From the NCBI GenBank assembly GCA_040003255.1, contig JBDUCV010000012.1, positions 1-44,071 of the forward strand: a stretch of 44,071 bases of DNA, in the 5' to 3' direction. The stretch is from JBDUCV01 sp040003255. Lineage in GTDB: Bacteria; Actinomycetota; Actinomycetes; Mycobacteriales; Jatrophihabitantaceae. Position numbers and translations under genes: made by a program. Below are positions 32,624-41,175 of this stretch, in pieces. Position 1 is the stretch's first letter. Every line of letters starts with the position of its first letter. Below the pieces are notes generated by a model. The model was not told the DNA's origin and ran no database searches. It saw nothing but the letters and a program-made list of their open reading frames with translations.

Positions 32624-33795
32624 CGCTGCCGCGCGGCGCCGATGTGGTGGTGATCGGTGCGGGCGTGGTCGGGGCCGCCTGTGCGGCGGCCCTGTCGGCG
32701 GCCGGACTCGACGTTTGTGTCGTCGACCGGGTCGGACCGTCGGCCGGGTCGACTTCGAGCGGCGAGGGAAACCTGCTGATCTCCGACAAGATGCCCGGTC
32801 CCGAACTCGACTTGGCCTTGCACAGCCTGGCGCTCTGGCGCTTGTTCGCCACGTCCGCTCCGTTCGAGTTCGAATTCGAAGCCAAGGGCAGCCTGGTCGT
32901 CACGACGTCCGACCCGGCGCAGCTGGAACGGACGGCGGCGGCACAACGCGACGCCCGAGTGGATGCGCGACCGGTCGACGCGGCGGCGCTGCGCGAGCTC
33001 GAGCCGATGCTGTCGCCGGATGTGTCCTGCGGGGTGCTGTACCCGCAGGACAGCCAGCTGCAACCGATGCGGGCCGTGCGCGCCCTCATGGCCGGGACCC
33101 GCCTCGTGCTCGCCGATGTCGTCGGCGCACAGCGCGATCGCGGCGGCACGATCGCCGGCGTGCACACCTCCCGCGGCCCGATCGCCACGCGGTGCGTCGT
33201 CGTCGCGGCCGGGGCATGGAGCGGTGAGGTGTCGCGCGCCCTCGGTGGTGCGGTGCGGGTGCTGCCGCGGCGGGGACACGTCGTGGTCACCGAGCCGCTG
33301 CCTTCACTCGTCCGGCACAAGGTCTACGAGGCGGGGTACGTCGCCGACGTGCAGAGCGACGACGGCTCGCTGCTCTCGTCCCCTGTCGTCGAGGGCACGC
33401 CGAGCGGACCGCTGCTGCTCGGGTCCAGTCGAGAGCTGGTCGGCTTCGACACCATGCCCAACCCGGCGGCGCTCGCGGCCATCACGGCTGGCGCGATCCG
33501 GCTGTTCCCCTTCCTGCGCGACGTCCGCGCGCTACGGTCCTACCTCGGCTTCCGTCCGGCGTCGCCTGACCACCTGCCGATCGTGGGCGAGGAGTCTCCC
33601 GGTCTCTGGTACGCCACCGGACACGAGGGCGCCGGCATCGGATTGGCGATGGGGACGGCGGACCTGATCACCGCGCTGATCACCGGGGCGTCGCCAGCGG
33701 TCGACCCGGCACCGTTCTCGCCGTTGCGGCCAGCTGTCCGCTCACCTGCCGTCCCGCCCGCCGTTGATCAAGAGCAGATCGGGGCGGCCGAGTGA
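32620..33795 (+). CDS. FAD-dependent oxidoreductase, probable D-hydroxyproline dehydrogenase beta subunit
   Basis: A 391-residue DadA/HcnC-like flavoprotein. The N-terminal dinucleotide motif is VVVIGAGVVGAACAAALSAAG, followed by SSGEGNLLIS. The C terminus has the FAD-closing region YATGHEGAGIGLAMG. In heteromeric D-hydroxyproline (and proline) dehydrogenases this catalytic subunit oxidises the amino acid ring and passes electrons through the small ferredoxin-like and NAD-type flavin subunits, here encoded next. GTG start overlaps the epimerase stop by 4 bp. Substrate is assigned from the operon, not from residues I can verify. Confidence 0.88.
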   Translation: MTLPRGADVVVIGAGVVGAACAAALSAAGLDVCVVDRVGPSAGSTSSGEGNLLISDKMPGPELDLALHSLALWRLFATSAPFEFEFEAKGSLVVTTSDPAQLERTAAAQRDARVDARPVDAAALRELEPMLSPDVSCGVLYPQDSQLQPMRAVRALMAGTRLVLADVVGAQRDRGGTIAGVHTSRGPIATRCVVVAAGAWSGEVSRALGGAVRVLPRRGHVVVTEPLPSLVRHKVYEAGYVADVQSDDGSLLSSPVVEGTPSGPLLLGSSRELVGFDTMPNPAALAAITAGAIRLFPFLRDVRALRSYLGFRPASPDHLPIVGEESPGLWYATGHEGAGIGLAMGTADLITALITGASPAVDPAPFSPLRPAVRSPAVPPAVDQEQIGAAE

Positions 33796-33814
33796 CCGAA
33801 ACTGGCTTTTGATC

Positions 33815-34078
33815 ATGGATGAGGGCGGCATCGCGACGTCGTTCACGTTCGACGGACGGCCGATTACGGCACCGGTCGGCTCGACGATCGGCGCCGCGCT
33901 GTGGGCGGCGGGCGTCCGGCAGTGGCGGACGACGCGGGTGTTCGGGCGTCCACGCTCGTTGTTCTGCGGCATCGGCCAGTGCTTCGACTGCCTCGTCCGG
34001 GTGAACGGCGGGTTGCCGGTGCGCGCGTGCGTCACGACCGTCGTCGAAGGGGACGAGGTGCTGGCGGGTGATGCGTGA
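33815..34078 (+). CDS. [2Fe-2S] ferredoxin-like subunit of D-hydroxyproline dehydrogenase
   Basis: An 87-residue HcnA-like protein (2Fe-2S_4 type). Cysteines C51, C56, C59 and C72 form the CxxxxCxxC...C pattern of plant-type clusters (LFCGIGQCFDCLV, then RACV). The N-terminal half (FTFDGRPITAPVGSTIGAALW) is the beta-grasp start. Start ATG 33815 lies 20 bp after the preceding stop. The next gene starts inside this gene's last codons. As gamma subunit it would relay electrons between the two flavoproteins. Confidence 0.88.
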   Translation: MDEGGIATSFTFDGRPITAPVGSTIGAALWAAGVRQWRTTRVFGRPRSLFCGIGQCFDCLVRVNGGLPVRACVTTVVEGDEVLAGDA

Positions 34079-35384
34079 CCTCGTCGTCGTGGGCGGTGGT
34101 CCGGCCGGGCTGGCCGCCGCGCGGACCGCGGCCCGGTCGGGTGCGGACGTGCTGCTCGTTGACGCGTCGGCCCGCTTGGGCGGCCAGATCTGGCGGCAGC
34201 CGGCGAGTGGCGCGTTGCCCGAGCCGATGCGGTCGGTGCTCGCCCACCCGCGCATCGAGGTGCGGGCCGGAACCACTGTGTGGCGGGCGGCACCGCGATC
34301 TGGCAGCGGCGCGGTGCTGTCGCTGAGCGACCGCACCCAGGTCGAGGCGCGGACGGTCGTGCTGGCCACCGGAGCGAGCGAGCTGGTCCTGCCGTTCCCC
34401 GGCTGGGACCTGCCGGGTGTGGTGACCCCGGGTGCCGCTCAAGCGCTGCTCAAGGCACATGGTGTGCCGATCGGGCGGCGGGTGGTGGTCGCCGGGACGG
34501 GACCGTTCCTGTGGCCGGTCGCCGCCGCGTTGCACGGGGCGGGCGTTCGGGTGGCTGCGCTGGTGGAGGCTGCCCCGTTGACGCGCCTCGTCGCGGTGGC
34601 CGCCGGCCTGGCGCGCCACCCCCGTCTTGTGGCGCAGACGGCCAGCTACCTGCGGTCGATCCTCGCTGCGCGGATCCCGGTACTGAGCGGGCGCGCGGTG
34701 GTCGCCGCCCACGGCGTCGACGCCGTGCGCTCGGTCACCGTCGCGGCAAACGACGGATCTGGACGGCGCGAGATTCCGGTCGATGCGGTATGCGTTGGGT
34801 GGGGGTTCGTTCCGTCCGTCGAGCTGGCGCGCGCGCTCGGCTGCCACGAGACGCCTCATCCGTTCCGTCCGCTGTGCACGGTTGACGTCGACGCCCACCA
34901 GGCGACCACCGTGCCCGGGGTCTTCGCCGCCGGTGAACCGACCGGCGTCGGAGGCGTGGTGGTCGCTTCGGCCGAAGGCACGATCGCCGGTGCGGGCGTG
35001 GCCCGTTGGCTCGGTGCGGGGTCCGCCGACGTAGCGGCGGCTCGGACCACGCTGCGGCGAGCACGGCGGGCGGCAGCCTTGCTCGACCGTGGCTTCCCGC
35101 TACCGATGTCCTGGCCTGGATGGCTGACGCCCGAGACCATGGTGTGCCGGTGCGAGGAAGTCACCTGGGCGCAGGTCGCCGACGCCGTCGATGCCGGGAT
35201 CACCGACGTCCGCGCTATCAAGGGCCAGGTGCGTTGTGGCATGGGTTGGTGCCAGGGACGGGTGTGCGGTCCGGCGATCCAGTCGGCCGTCGCGATCCGC
35301 GCGGACCGGCACGTCCACCGGGTCGGCGACCTGGCCACCCGTCCGTTCGCGGCGCCAGTACCCCTGCGCGACCTGAGCGGCTGA
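34068..35384 (+). CDS. FAD/NAD(P)-binding oxidoreductase with BFD-like [2Fe-2S] domain, probable D-hydroxyproline dehydrogenase alpha subunit
   Basis: A 438-residue HcnB-like subunit. The first FAD motif is LVVVGGGPAGLAAARTAA; a second nucleotide-binding glycine motif is VVVAGTGPFLWPVAAAL; GVFAAGEPTGVGG closes the FAD site. The C-terminal domain is BFD-like with CRCEEVTWAQ followed by CGMGWCQGRVC, four cysteines for a second cluster. Start GTG at 34068 has GAGG 9 nt upstream; ATG 34071 is an alternative. It overlaps the ferredoxin-like gene by 11 bp, and completes an alpha-beta-gamma dehydrogenase. Confidence 0.88.
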   Translation: MMRDLVVVGGGPAGLAAARTAARSGADVLLVDASARLGGQIWRQPASGALPEPMRSVLAHPRIEVRAGTTVWRAAPRSGSGAVLSLSDRTQVEARTVVLATGASELVLPFPGWDLPGVVTPGAAQALLKAHGVPIGRRVVVAGTGPFLWPVAAALHGAGVRVAALVEAAPLTRLVAVAAGLARHPRLVAQTASYLRSILAARIPVLSGRAVVAAHGVDAVRSVTVAANDGSGRREIPVDAVCVGWGFVPSVELARALGCHETPHPFRPLCTVDVDAHQATTVPGVFAAGEPTGVGGVVVASAEGTIAGAGVARWLGAGSADVAAARTTLRRARRAAALLDRGFPLPMSWPGWLTPETMVCRCEEVTWAQVADAVDAGITDVRAIKGQVRCGMGWCQGRVCGPAIQSAVAIRADRHVHRVGDLATRPFAAPVPLRDLSG

Positions 35385-35412
35385 GGAGGACCTCGCCAGC
35401 GAGACGGGCAGG

Positions 35413-36897
35413 ATGGACGAGGTGACCATGCTCTGGAGCCATGACCCCCGTAGCGGCGAGCGCCGCGGCGAACCGATCGCCGCGACCACGACAGCAGAGC
35501 TGGACGCCGTCGTGCACGGTGCGCACGCGGCGCGTGCGGCGTGGGCTGATGCCACGACCGCCGAGCGAGCCGACGTGCTCGACGCGATCGCCGCCGCACT
35601 CGAGACGGCCGGCGCCGACCTGGTCGCGGTCGCCGACGCCGAGACCGCGCTGGGCAAGGTCAGGCTGCGCGGCGAGGTCGCCCGCACCACAGGTCAGCTG
35701 CGGATGTTCGGCGACGTGCTGCGCGAGGGCGACTACGTCGCGGCGATGCTTAGCCCGGCGAATGAGACTCGGCCCGACGTCCGCCGGATGCTTCACCCGA
35801 TCGGGCCGGTCGCGGTGTTCGCGGCGAGCAACTTCCCCTTCGCGTTCTCGGTCGCCGGCGGCGATACCGCCTCGGCGCTCGCGGCCGGGTGCCCGGTGGT
35901 CGTCAAGGCCCATGAGGGCCATCCACGGACCTCGGCCCTGACGGCGCGGATCGTCGCCGCCGCCGCGAAGGTCGCCGGAGCGCCGGACGGAACGTTCGGC
36001 ATCGTTTACGGCGTCGAGCGCGGACGAGACCTCGTGCTCAACCCCGGCATCCGCGCGGTCGGCTTCACCGGCTCGACCGCAGGCGGACGCGCGCTGTTCG
36101 ACCTGGCGTCGGGGCGCCCGGATCCGATCCCGTTCTTCGGCGAGCTGGGCAGCATCAACCCCGTGGTCGTCCTACCGGGCGCAGCTGCGGCGCGCGCGGA
36201 CCAGATTGCCAACGGGTTCGCGGGATCGTTGACGCTAGGCGGCGGTCAATTCTGCACCAACCCGGGGTTGGTGTTCGTCCCTGCGGGTGATGAACGCCTG
36301 CTGACGGCGATCGCCACCGCCGTGGCCGCAAGCAGCGGCGGACCGATGCTCACCGAGAAGATCCATGCCGGCTTCGAGCGCATGACGGCCGCTAGCGAAT
36401 GGGCCCACCTGCCGCTGATCGCCGAAGGTTCGGGCGACGGGCCGTGGGCGGCACGTCCCGAAGTCCGCCGGGTCCCGATCGCGCAGTTCGGCACTGGGCC
36501 GCTCACCGAGGAACGGTTTGGGCCGGCCGCCCTACTCGTCACCTACGACGACGTGGCGGCACTTCCTGCGGTACTCGCCCGGCTGCCGGGCAGCCTCACC
36601 GCGTCCGTCCACGCGAGCGACGACGAGTTGGACGCGGCGCGCCCGATTGCCGCCGCACTGCACGAGATCGCCGGCCGCTTGATCATGAATGACTGGCCGA
36701 CCGGAGTAGCGGTGTGCTGGGCGATGCACCACGGCGGACCGTGGCCGGCCAGCACCTCGGCGGCGCGCAGCTCGGTCGGCGCTACTGCGATCGAGCGCTG
36801 GCTGACACCGGTCGCCTACCAAGACTGGCCGGACGTGCTGCTGCCCCCGGCGCTACAGGACGGTAACCCGCTGGGCATCAACCGGGTCGAACGCTGA
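35413..36897 (+). CDS. Aldehyde dehydrogenase, probable 2-oxoglutarate semialdehyde dehydrogenase
   Basis: A 494-residue aldehyde dehydrogenase of the type III 2-oxoglutarate (2,5-dioxopentanoate) semialdehyde dehydrogenase subgroup, judged from GPVAVFAASNFPFAFSVAGGDTASALAAG and the glutamate motif FFGELGSINPVVVLPG, where other ALDHs have ELGGKSP. The catalytic cysteine is C281 in GGGQFCTNPGLVF. It would make 2-oxoglutarate, feeding the TCA cycle. It follows the alpha subunit by 28 bp and ends the operon. The start at 35413 could instead be ATG 35428. Confidence 0.92.
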   Translation: MDEVTMLWSHDPRSGERRGEPIAATTTAELDAVVHGAHAARAAWADATTAERADVLDAIAAALETAGADLVAVADAETALGKVRLRGEVARTTGQLRMFGDVLREGDYVAAMLSPANETRPDVRRMLHPIGPVAVFAASNFPFAFSVAGGDTASALAAGCPVVVKAHEGHPRTSALTARIVAAAAKVAGAPDGTFGIVYGVERGRDLVLNPGIRAVGFTGSTAGGRALFDLASGRPDPIPFFGELGSINPVVVLPGAAAARADQIANGFAGSLTLGGGQFCTNPGLVFVPAGDERLLTAIATAVAASSGGPMLTEKIHAGFERMTAASEWAHLPLIAEGSGDGPWAARPEVRRVPIAQFGTGPLTEERFGPAALLVTYDDVAALPAVLARLPGSLTASVHASDDELDAARPIAAALHEIAGRLIMNDWPTGVAVCWAMHHGGPWPASTSAARSSVGATAIERWLTPVAYQDWPDVLLPPALQDGNPLGINRVER

Positions 36898-36915
36898 ATC
36901 CGCCCCCGGTGAGGG

Positions 36916-37203
36916 TCATGATCGGACCAGCCTGGCGATCGCCTCGGACGCCTCCCTGATCTTGGCGTCGGCGTCGTCACCGCCGGCGTGGATCGCGTCG
37001 CTGACGCAGTGGCTCAGGTGTTCGTTGAGCAGCGCCAGCGCAAACGACTCCAGCGCTCGGGTGGCTGCGGACACCTGGGTCAGGACGTCGATGCAGTAGC
37101 TATCGGACTCGACCAGCCGCTGCAATCCGCGCACCTGGCCCTCGACCCGACGCAGCCGTTTGAGGTGATCGGCCTTGTTGTCGACGTATCCCGGAGTCGC
37201 CAT
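36916..37203 (-). CDS. csoR: CsoR-type copper-sensing repressor
   Basis: A 95-residue CsoR/RcnR (DUF156) protein. The Cu(I)-ligand triad is complete: C37 in SYCIDVL, H62 and C66 in NEHLSHCV, matching the C-H-C set of M. tuberculosis CsoR. The N-terminal basic helix (HLKRLRRVEGQVRGL) is the DNA contact surface. Start ATG 37203 gives the family length. A CsoR-like operator sits directly upstream, so it probably represses itself. It converges on the aldehyde dehydrogenase. No copper ATPase or chaperone gene is in the window. Confidence 0.92.
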   Translation of the reverse strand: MATPGYVDNKADHLKRLRRVEGQVRGLQRLVESDSYCIDVLTQVSAATRALESFALALLNEHLSHCVSDAIHAGGDDADAKIREASEAIARLVRS

Positions 37204-37212
37204 ACGCTGACG

Positions 37213-37229
37213 ATACCCGCGGGGGGTAC
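37213..37229. promoter_or_regulatory. CsoR-like operator
   Basis: TACCC (37214-37218) and GGGTA (37224-37228) form a G-tract inverted repeat within ATACCCGCGGGGGGTACC, like known CsoR sites (TACCCC-N4-GGGGTA). It ends 10 bp upstream of the csoR start codon on the minus strand. Confidence 0.65.
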
Positions 37230-37262
37230 CCATCGAGACAGCAGCCGAATGCCGACCCTCGC

Positions 37263-37835
37263 TTAGATCGCCGCGAGTTCGAGCGCGTCCAGGATCGCGG
37301 CAGTGACCTCGTCCTCACTGCGGCTGGCGTCGATGGTGTGCAGCAGCCCGCGACCGCGGTAGTAATCGATGAGCGGGTGAGTGGATTCGGCGTATACCTG
37401 CAATCGGTTCTGCACGACCTCGGGCGTGTCGTCGGTGCGGCCCTCGTCTCGTGCGCGGGCGGTAATCCGCTCCACCAGCTCGTCGCGCGGCACATCGAGA
37501 TAGATGGCGGCGTCAGCGACGATGCCGGCTTCCTCAGCCAGCTTGCGCGCCGTGATCGCCTGTGGCACCGAGCGCGGAAAGCCGTCGAGTATGTAACCGC
37601 CGTTGCGCGCCGCCCGCACGACCTGCGGCAGCATCAATTCGACGATCAAGGCGTCGGGCACCAGATCGCCTGAGTCCAGGTAGGCCCGCACCCGGTTGCC
37701 GAGGTCGGTATCGGACTCGACTTCGGCGCGCAACAGGTCCCCGGCCGCAATGTGCTCGAGGCCGAGTCGTTCGGATAGCCGCTCGCCCTGGGTTCCCTTG
37801 CCGGACCCGGGCGGCCCGATGAGCAGCACGTTCAT
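37263..37835 (-). CDS. adk: Adenylate kinase
   Basis: A 190-residue short-form adenylate kinase (AMP + ATP to 2 ADP), lacking the long zinc-type LID. P-loop: LIGPPGSGKGTQ at the N terminus; AMP-binding AAGDLLRAEV and GYILDGFPRSVPQA; short LID arginines in RARDEGRTDDTPEVVQNRL. The length matches the actinobacterial Adk class. It is not flanked by secY, map or infA as the housekeeping copy usually is, so it may be a relocated or second copy. ATG start at 37835. It precedes csoR on the same strand but csoR has its own promoter-operator. Confidence 0.93.
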   Translation of the reverse strand: MNVLLIGPPGSGKGTQGERLSERLGLEHIAAGDLLRAEVESDTDLGNRVRAYLDSGDLVPDALIVELMLPQVVRAARNGGYILDGFPRSVPQAITARKLAEEAGIVADAAIYLDVPRDELVERITARARDEGRTDDTPEVVQNRLQVYAESTHPLIDYYRGRGLLHTIDASRSEDEVTAAILDALELAAI

Positions 37836-37971
37836 CCCGCAACACTGTCATCCGCCCCGCTCAAAGGCGATAGTGGCCCGCAGAAGTGTGATCCACCCTG
37901 CCCGAGGCCGCGGCTCGGGCCGGGATCGAGCCGCCGGCCCGTTGATCGTGGCAACCGGGCACGATGGCGCC

Positions 37972-38265
37972 ATGGAGATGACCGGCTGGCTCAGCGGACA
38001 GGTGTTCGTGCAGACCGTCGATGAGAAGGAGGTTCAACAGGTCACCGCGTTCCTCAACGCCCGCGGCATCACCTTCCAGCTGCTCACGATGAGCGAGCGG
38101 ATGGTGCTCGACCCCGCCCAGCCCGAAGGCGCGGTCAGCACAGATCGGTTCAGCATCGCCATCCAGCTAGCCGGCTTTCCACAGGTGCTTGCTCCCGTAC
38201 TCACCGACCTGATCCAGCGGGCGCACGGCGCCGGCTGGCAGCTAGACCCTTCCCCGCCCACTTGA
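37972..38265 (+). CDS. Hypothetical protein, 97 residues
   Basis: I do not recognise this family. The product is small, soluble and mixed alpha/beta (MTGWLSGQVFVQTVDEKEV at the start, then LNARGITFQLL and a helix around PVLTDLIQRAHGAG); the fold could be a small ligand-binding or toxin/antitoxin-like domain, but nothing supports a function. Start ATG 37972; a GTG at 37948 in frame is possible. It is divergent from adk and lies about 140 bp before the peptide-transporter lipoprotein gene. Confidence 0.55.
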   Translation: MEMTGWLSGQVFVQTVDEKEVQQVTAFLNARGITFQLLTMSERMVLDPAQPEGAVSTDRFSIAIQLAGFPQVLAPVLTDLIQRAHGAGWQLDPSPPT

Positions 38266-38402
38266 TTGCGCCCAAGTGCGGCCGTCCTGTGACCTTGCCG
38301 GTCCCTGCTCTGAGTAGGCTCCTGGACCTCACAGGCGGCTGGTGCCGCAGGCGAACGAGTCGACGAGCACGGACATCGCAGTTCGTGCGGAAAGAGGACG
38401 GC

Positions 38403-40040
38403 ATGCGGGTTCGAACCCAACGGGTGCTCGCCGTGACAGCGGCAGCGGTGCTCGCCGCGTCGCTTGCGGCGTGCGGCGCAGGAAAGAAAAACAACGGCGG
38501 ATCGAGCAGTTCCGGCGCCTCCGGCGGCGGCGGTGGCAAGCCGATCACTGTCGGCACAACCGACAAGGTGACCTCTCTTGACCCCGCCGGCTCCTACGAC
38601 AACGGATCGCTCCTAATGGAGATCCAGACCTACCAATTCCTGCTGAGTATTCCAATCGGTGGTACCACTCCGCAGCCCGACGCGGCCGACAAGTGCGAGT
38701 TCACCAAACCGACCGAATACAGCTGCACGATCAAGGCGGGGTCGAAGTTCTCCAACGGTGACCCGCTAACCGCCAAGGACGTCGAATTCACCTTCAACCG
38801 GGTCGTCAAGATCAACGACCCGAACGGACCGTCGTCGCTGCTCGGCAACATGAGCTCGGTCAAGGCCACCGATGACAAGACCGTGGTGTTCACCCTCAAG
38901 GCGCCCAACGACCAGACCTGGCCCTTCATCCTGGGCACCGCGGCTGGACCCATCGTCGACAGCAAAGTCTTCCCCGCCGACAAATTGCTGCCGGATGAGA
39001 AAATCGTCGGCTCGGGTCCGTACAAGATCGCCAGTTACGCCAAGAACCAGCTGGTGCAGCTCGAGGCAAACCCCAATTACACCGGGCCCAACACCCCTAA
39101 GACGGCCAAGGTCGCGCTGAAGTACTTCACCGGCTCCGACAACCTCAAGCTCGACATCCAGAGCGGCGCGATCGACATCGCCTGGCGCAGCCTCGCGGCA
39201 ACCGACATCGAGAGCCTGCGCAGCGCAAACGGCGTCAAGATCCTCACCGGTCCGGGCGGCGAGCTGCGGTACGTGGTGTTCAACTTCAAGACCATGCCGG
39301 GCGGGACGGACGAACAGAAGCGGGCGATCCGTCGCGCGATGGCCTTCTCCGTCGATCGGCAGGCGATCTCGGAGAAAGTATTCAAGGGCACTTACAAGCC
39401 GGCCTACTCGATGGTGGCCGACGGTCTGCCCGGGCACGTCGACTCGTTCAAGGACGAGTTCGGTGCGGCGCCGGACAAGGGCAAGGCCGAGAACGAGCTC
39501 AAACAGGCCGGCCTGACTACGCCGGTGTCACTGAACCTCCAGTACACGCTCGGCCACTACGGCCCGAGCTCGGACCAGGAGTACAACGAGCTCAAGCGCC
39601 AGCTCGAGGGCACCGGGCTGTTCAAGGTGAACATCCAGTCGACGGAATACACCACCTACTCCAAGCAGCGGGTGGCCGACGCTTACCCGATTTACCAGCT
39701 CGGGTGGTTCCCGGACTTCCCGGACGCCGACAACTACCTGACGCCGTTCATGGTGCCGGGCGAGTTCGTCCACGCCCACTACTGCGACAAGGGCGCCACC
39801 AACCGTCCGTGTGACAAGGACGGCCTGACGAAGGACCTGACTACCGAGGCCACCACGACCGGTGGCCCGCGGACCGAGGCGCTGGCCAACATCCAGAAGA
39901 AGCAGGCCTCCGGCGAGATGCCGTACCTGCCGCTCCTGCAGGGTCAGCAGCTGGCCGCGGCCCGGTCGAACGTCAGTGGCGTCCAGGAGACGCTCGACAT
40001 CGCCTTCCTGTTCCGGTTCTGGGGGTTGAGCAAGAGCTGA
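38403..40040 (+). CDS. ABC importer substrate-binding lipoprotein, family 5 (peptide/nickel type)
   Basis: A 545-residue extracytoplasmic binding protein. The signal peptide ends in the lipobox LAAC with C24 as the lipidated residue, followed by a Ser/Gly-rich spacer. The mature part is SBP_bac_5: VTSLDPAGSYDNGS, FSNGDPLTAKDVEFTFNRV, the SGPYKI motif, and AIRRAMAFSVDRQAI. Length suits oligopeptide or dipeptide binders. Start ATG 38403 has AGAGGA upstream at good spacing. It leads the importer operon. Ligand is unknown; peptides are most likely. Confidence 0.94.
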   Translation: MRVRTQRVLAVTAAAVLAASLAACGAGKKNNGGSSSSGASGGGGGKPITVGTTDKVTSLDPAGSYDNGSLLMEIQTYQFLLSIPIGGTTPQPDAADKCEFTKPTEYSCTIKAGSKFSNGDPLTAKDVEFTFNRVVKINDPNGPSSLLGNMSSVKATDDKTVVFTLKAPNDQTWPFILGTAAGPIVDSKVFPADKLLPDEKIVGSGPYKIASYAKNQLVQLEANPNYTGPNTPKTAKVALKYFTGSDNLKLDIQSGAIDIAWRSLAATDIESLRSANGVKILTGPGGELRYVVFNFKTMPGGTDEQKRAIRRAMAFSVDRQAISEKVFKGTYKPAYSMVADGLPGHVDSFKDEFGAAPDKGKAENELKQAGLTTPVSLNLQYTLGHYGPSSDQEYNELKRQLEGTGLFKVNIQSTEYTTYSKQRVADAYPIYQLGWFPDFPDADNYLTPFMVPGEFVHAHYCDKGATNRPCDKDGLTKDLTTEATTTGGPRTEALANIQKKQASGEMPYLPLLQGQQLAAARSNVSGVQETLDIAFLFRFWGLSKS

Positions 40041-40056
40041 CCGCTATTGGCGTCGG

Positions 40057-40088
40057 CCCCGTAGCAGGCGAACGCACCTGCTACGGGG
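40057..40088. terminator. Intercistronic hairpin after the binding-protein gene
   Basis: CCCCGTAGCAGG (40057-40068) and CCTGCTACGGGG (40077-40088) form a perfect 12-bp stem with an 8-nt loop, 17 bp after the binding-protein stop. No T-tract follows, so it is more likely a partial terminator or mRNA 3'-end protector that keeps binding-protein levels above the permeases. Confidence 0.7.
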
Positions 40089-40133
40089 TCTACACCGTCC
40101 GGACCGGTCAGGACCGAGAGGGCTCATAGCCAA

Positions 40134-41174
40134 ATGCCCAGCACGACGACTTCTGGCTCGCTGCGCACCTACTTGGTAACGCGGCTGCTTCTCGTCATCC
40201 CGATGGTTTTGGTGTTGGTAACCCTCGTCTTCTTCGTCATGCGGGTGATCGGCGACCCGATCGAGTCAGCGTTCGGCGGACGGTTGCCGCCGGATCAAAT
40301 CGCGATACGCAGACATAACGCCGGCCTCGACAAGCCGATCCTGGTGCAGTACTGGCAGTACCTCACCGGCATTGCGCACGGCGATTTCGGCACATCGCTC
40401 ACCGACAACCAACCAATCAGCCACATCTTGCTCGTCAAGGGCGCCGCCACGCTCGAACTGTCGTTCTGGGCGCTGCTCGTGGCGCTGGCGGTCGGTGTAC
40501 CGCTCGGTCGGGTCGCCGCGCGATACCGCGATCGGGTGCCCGACGTTGGGCTGCGCATCTTCGCCGTGCTTGCCTACGCCGTGCCGGTGTTCTTTCTGGG
40601 TCTGCTGCTCAAGTTGTTATTCGCGATCAAACTCGGCTGGTTGCCGGTGTCTGGGCGGGCCAGCACCGACGTCGAGTTGGCCATCCAAGACGTCACGCCA
40701 CAGACCAACATCTTCCTGTTCGACGCCATCCTCTACGGCGACACCAGCTACATCTGGGACGTGCTCAAGCACACGGTCCTGCCCGCGTTCACGCTCGGCA
40801 TGCTCGTCGCCGGTGTGTTCCTGCGCCTGGTTCGGGTAAACCTGCTGCAAACGCTGCGCGCCGACTACGTCGAGGCGGCGCGAGCGCGTGGTGTTCCCGA
40901 ACGCCGGGTGGTGCGCAAGCACGCGTTCCGAAACGCGCTCATCCCGGTCGTCACGGTCATGGGGCTGCAGGTTGCGGCGCTGCTCGGCGGCGCGGTGCTG
41001 ACCGAGAAGACCTTCGAGTGGCAGGGCATCGGGTTCGTGGTCACTGACTACCTGCTCAGGCGCGACTTCATCGCGGTGCAGGGCATTGTCACGGCGATCG
41101 CCGTGGTGGTCGCGATCGTCAGCTTCCTGATCGACGTGATCGCCGCCATCGTCGACCCGAGGGTGAGGTACTGA
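40134..41174 (+). CDS. ABC importer permease, DppB/OppB type
   Basis: A 346-residue membrane subunit with six predicted helices. TM1 lies at about 17-38 (LLLVIPMVLVLVTLVFFVMRV). The extracellular loop has GLDKPILVQYWQYL and GDFGTSLTDNQPIS, typical of DppB. The cytoplasmic EAA loop reads EAARARGVPERRVVRKHAFRNALIP, the ATPase contact. ATG at 40134 is 93 bp after the binding-protein stop. The next gene starts one base after the stop. Confidence 0.95.
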   Translation: MPSTTTSGSLRTYLVTRLLLVIPMVLVLVTLVFFVMRVIGDPIESAFGGRLPPDQIAIRRHNAGLDKPILVQYWQYLTGIAHGDFGTSLTDNQPISHILLVKGAATLELSFWALLVALAVGVPLGRVAARYRDRVPDVGLRIFAVLAYAVPVFFLGLLLKLLFAIKLGWLPVSGRASTDVELAIQDVTPQTNIFLFDAILYGDTSYIWDVLKHTVLPAFTLGMLVAGVFLRLVRVNLLQTLRADYVEAARARGVPERRVVRKHAFRNALIPVVTVMGLQVAALLGGAVLTEKTFEWQGIGFVVTDYLLRRDFIAVQGIVTAIAVVVAIVSFLIDVIAAIVDPRVRY

Positions 41175-41175
41175 G

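Noticed and set aside
37900..37920. GCCCGAG/CTCGGGC hairpin between adk and the 97-residue gene
   Set aside because: A 7-bp GC-rich repeat is common by chance in this genome, and the genes diverge, so a terminator is not expected.
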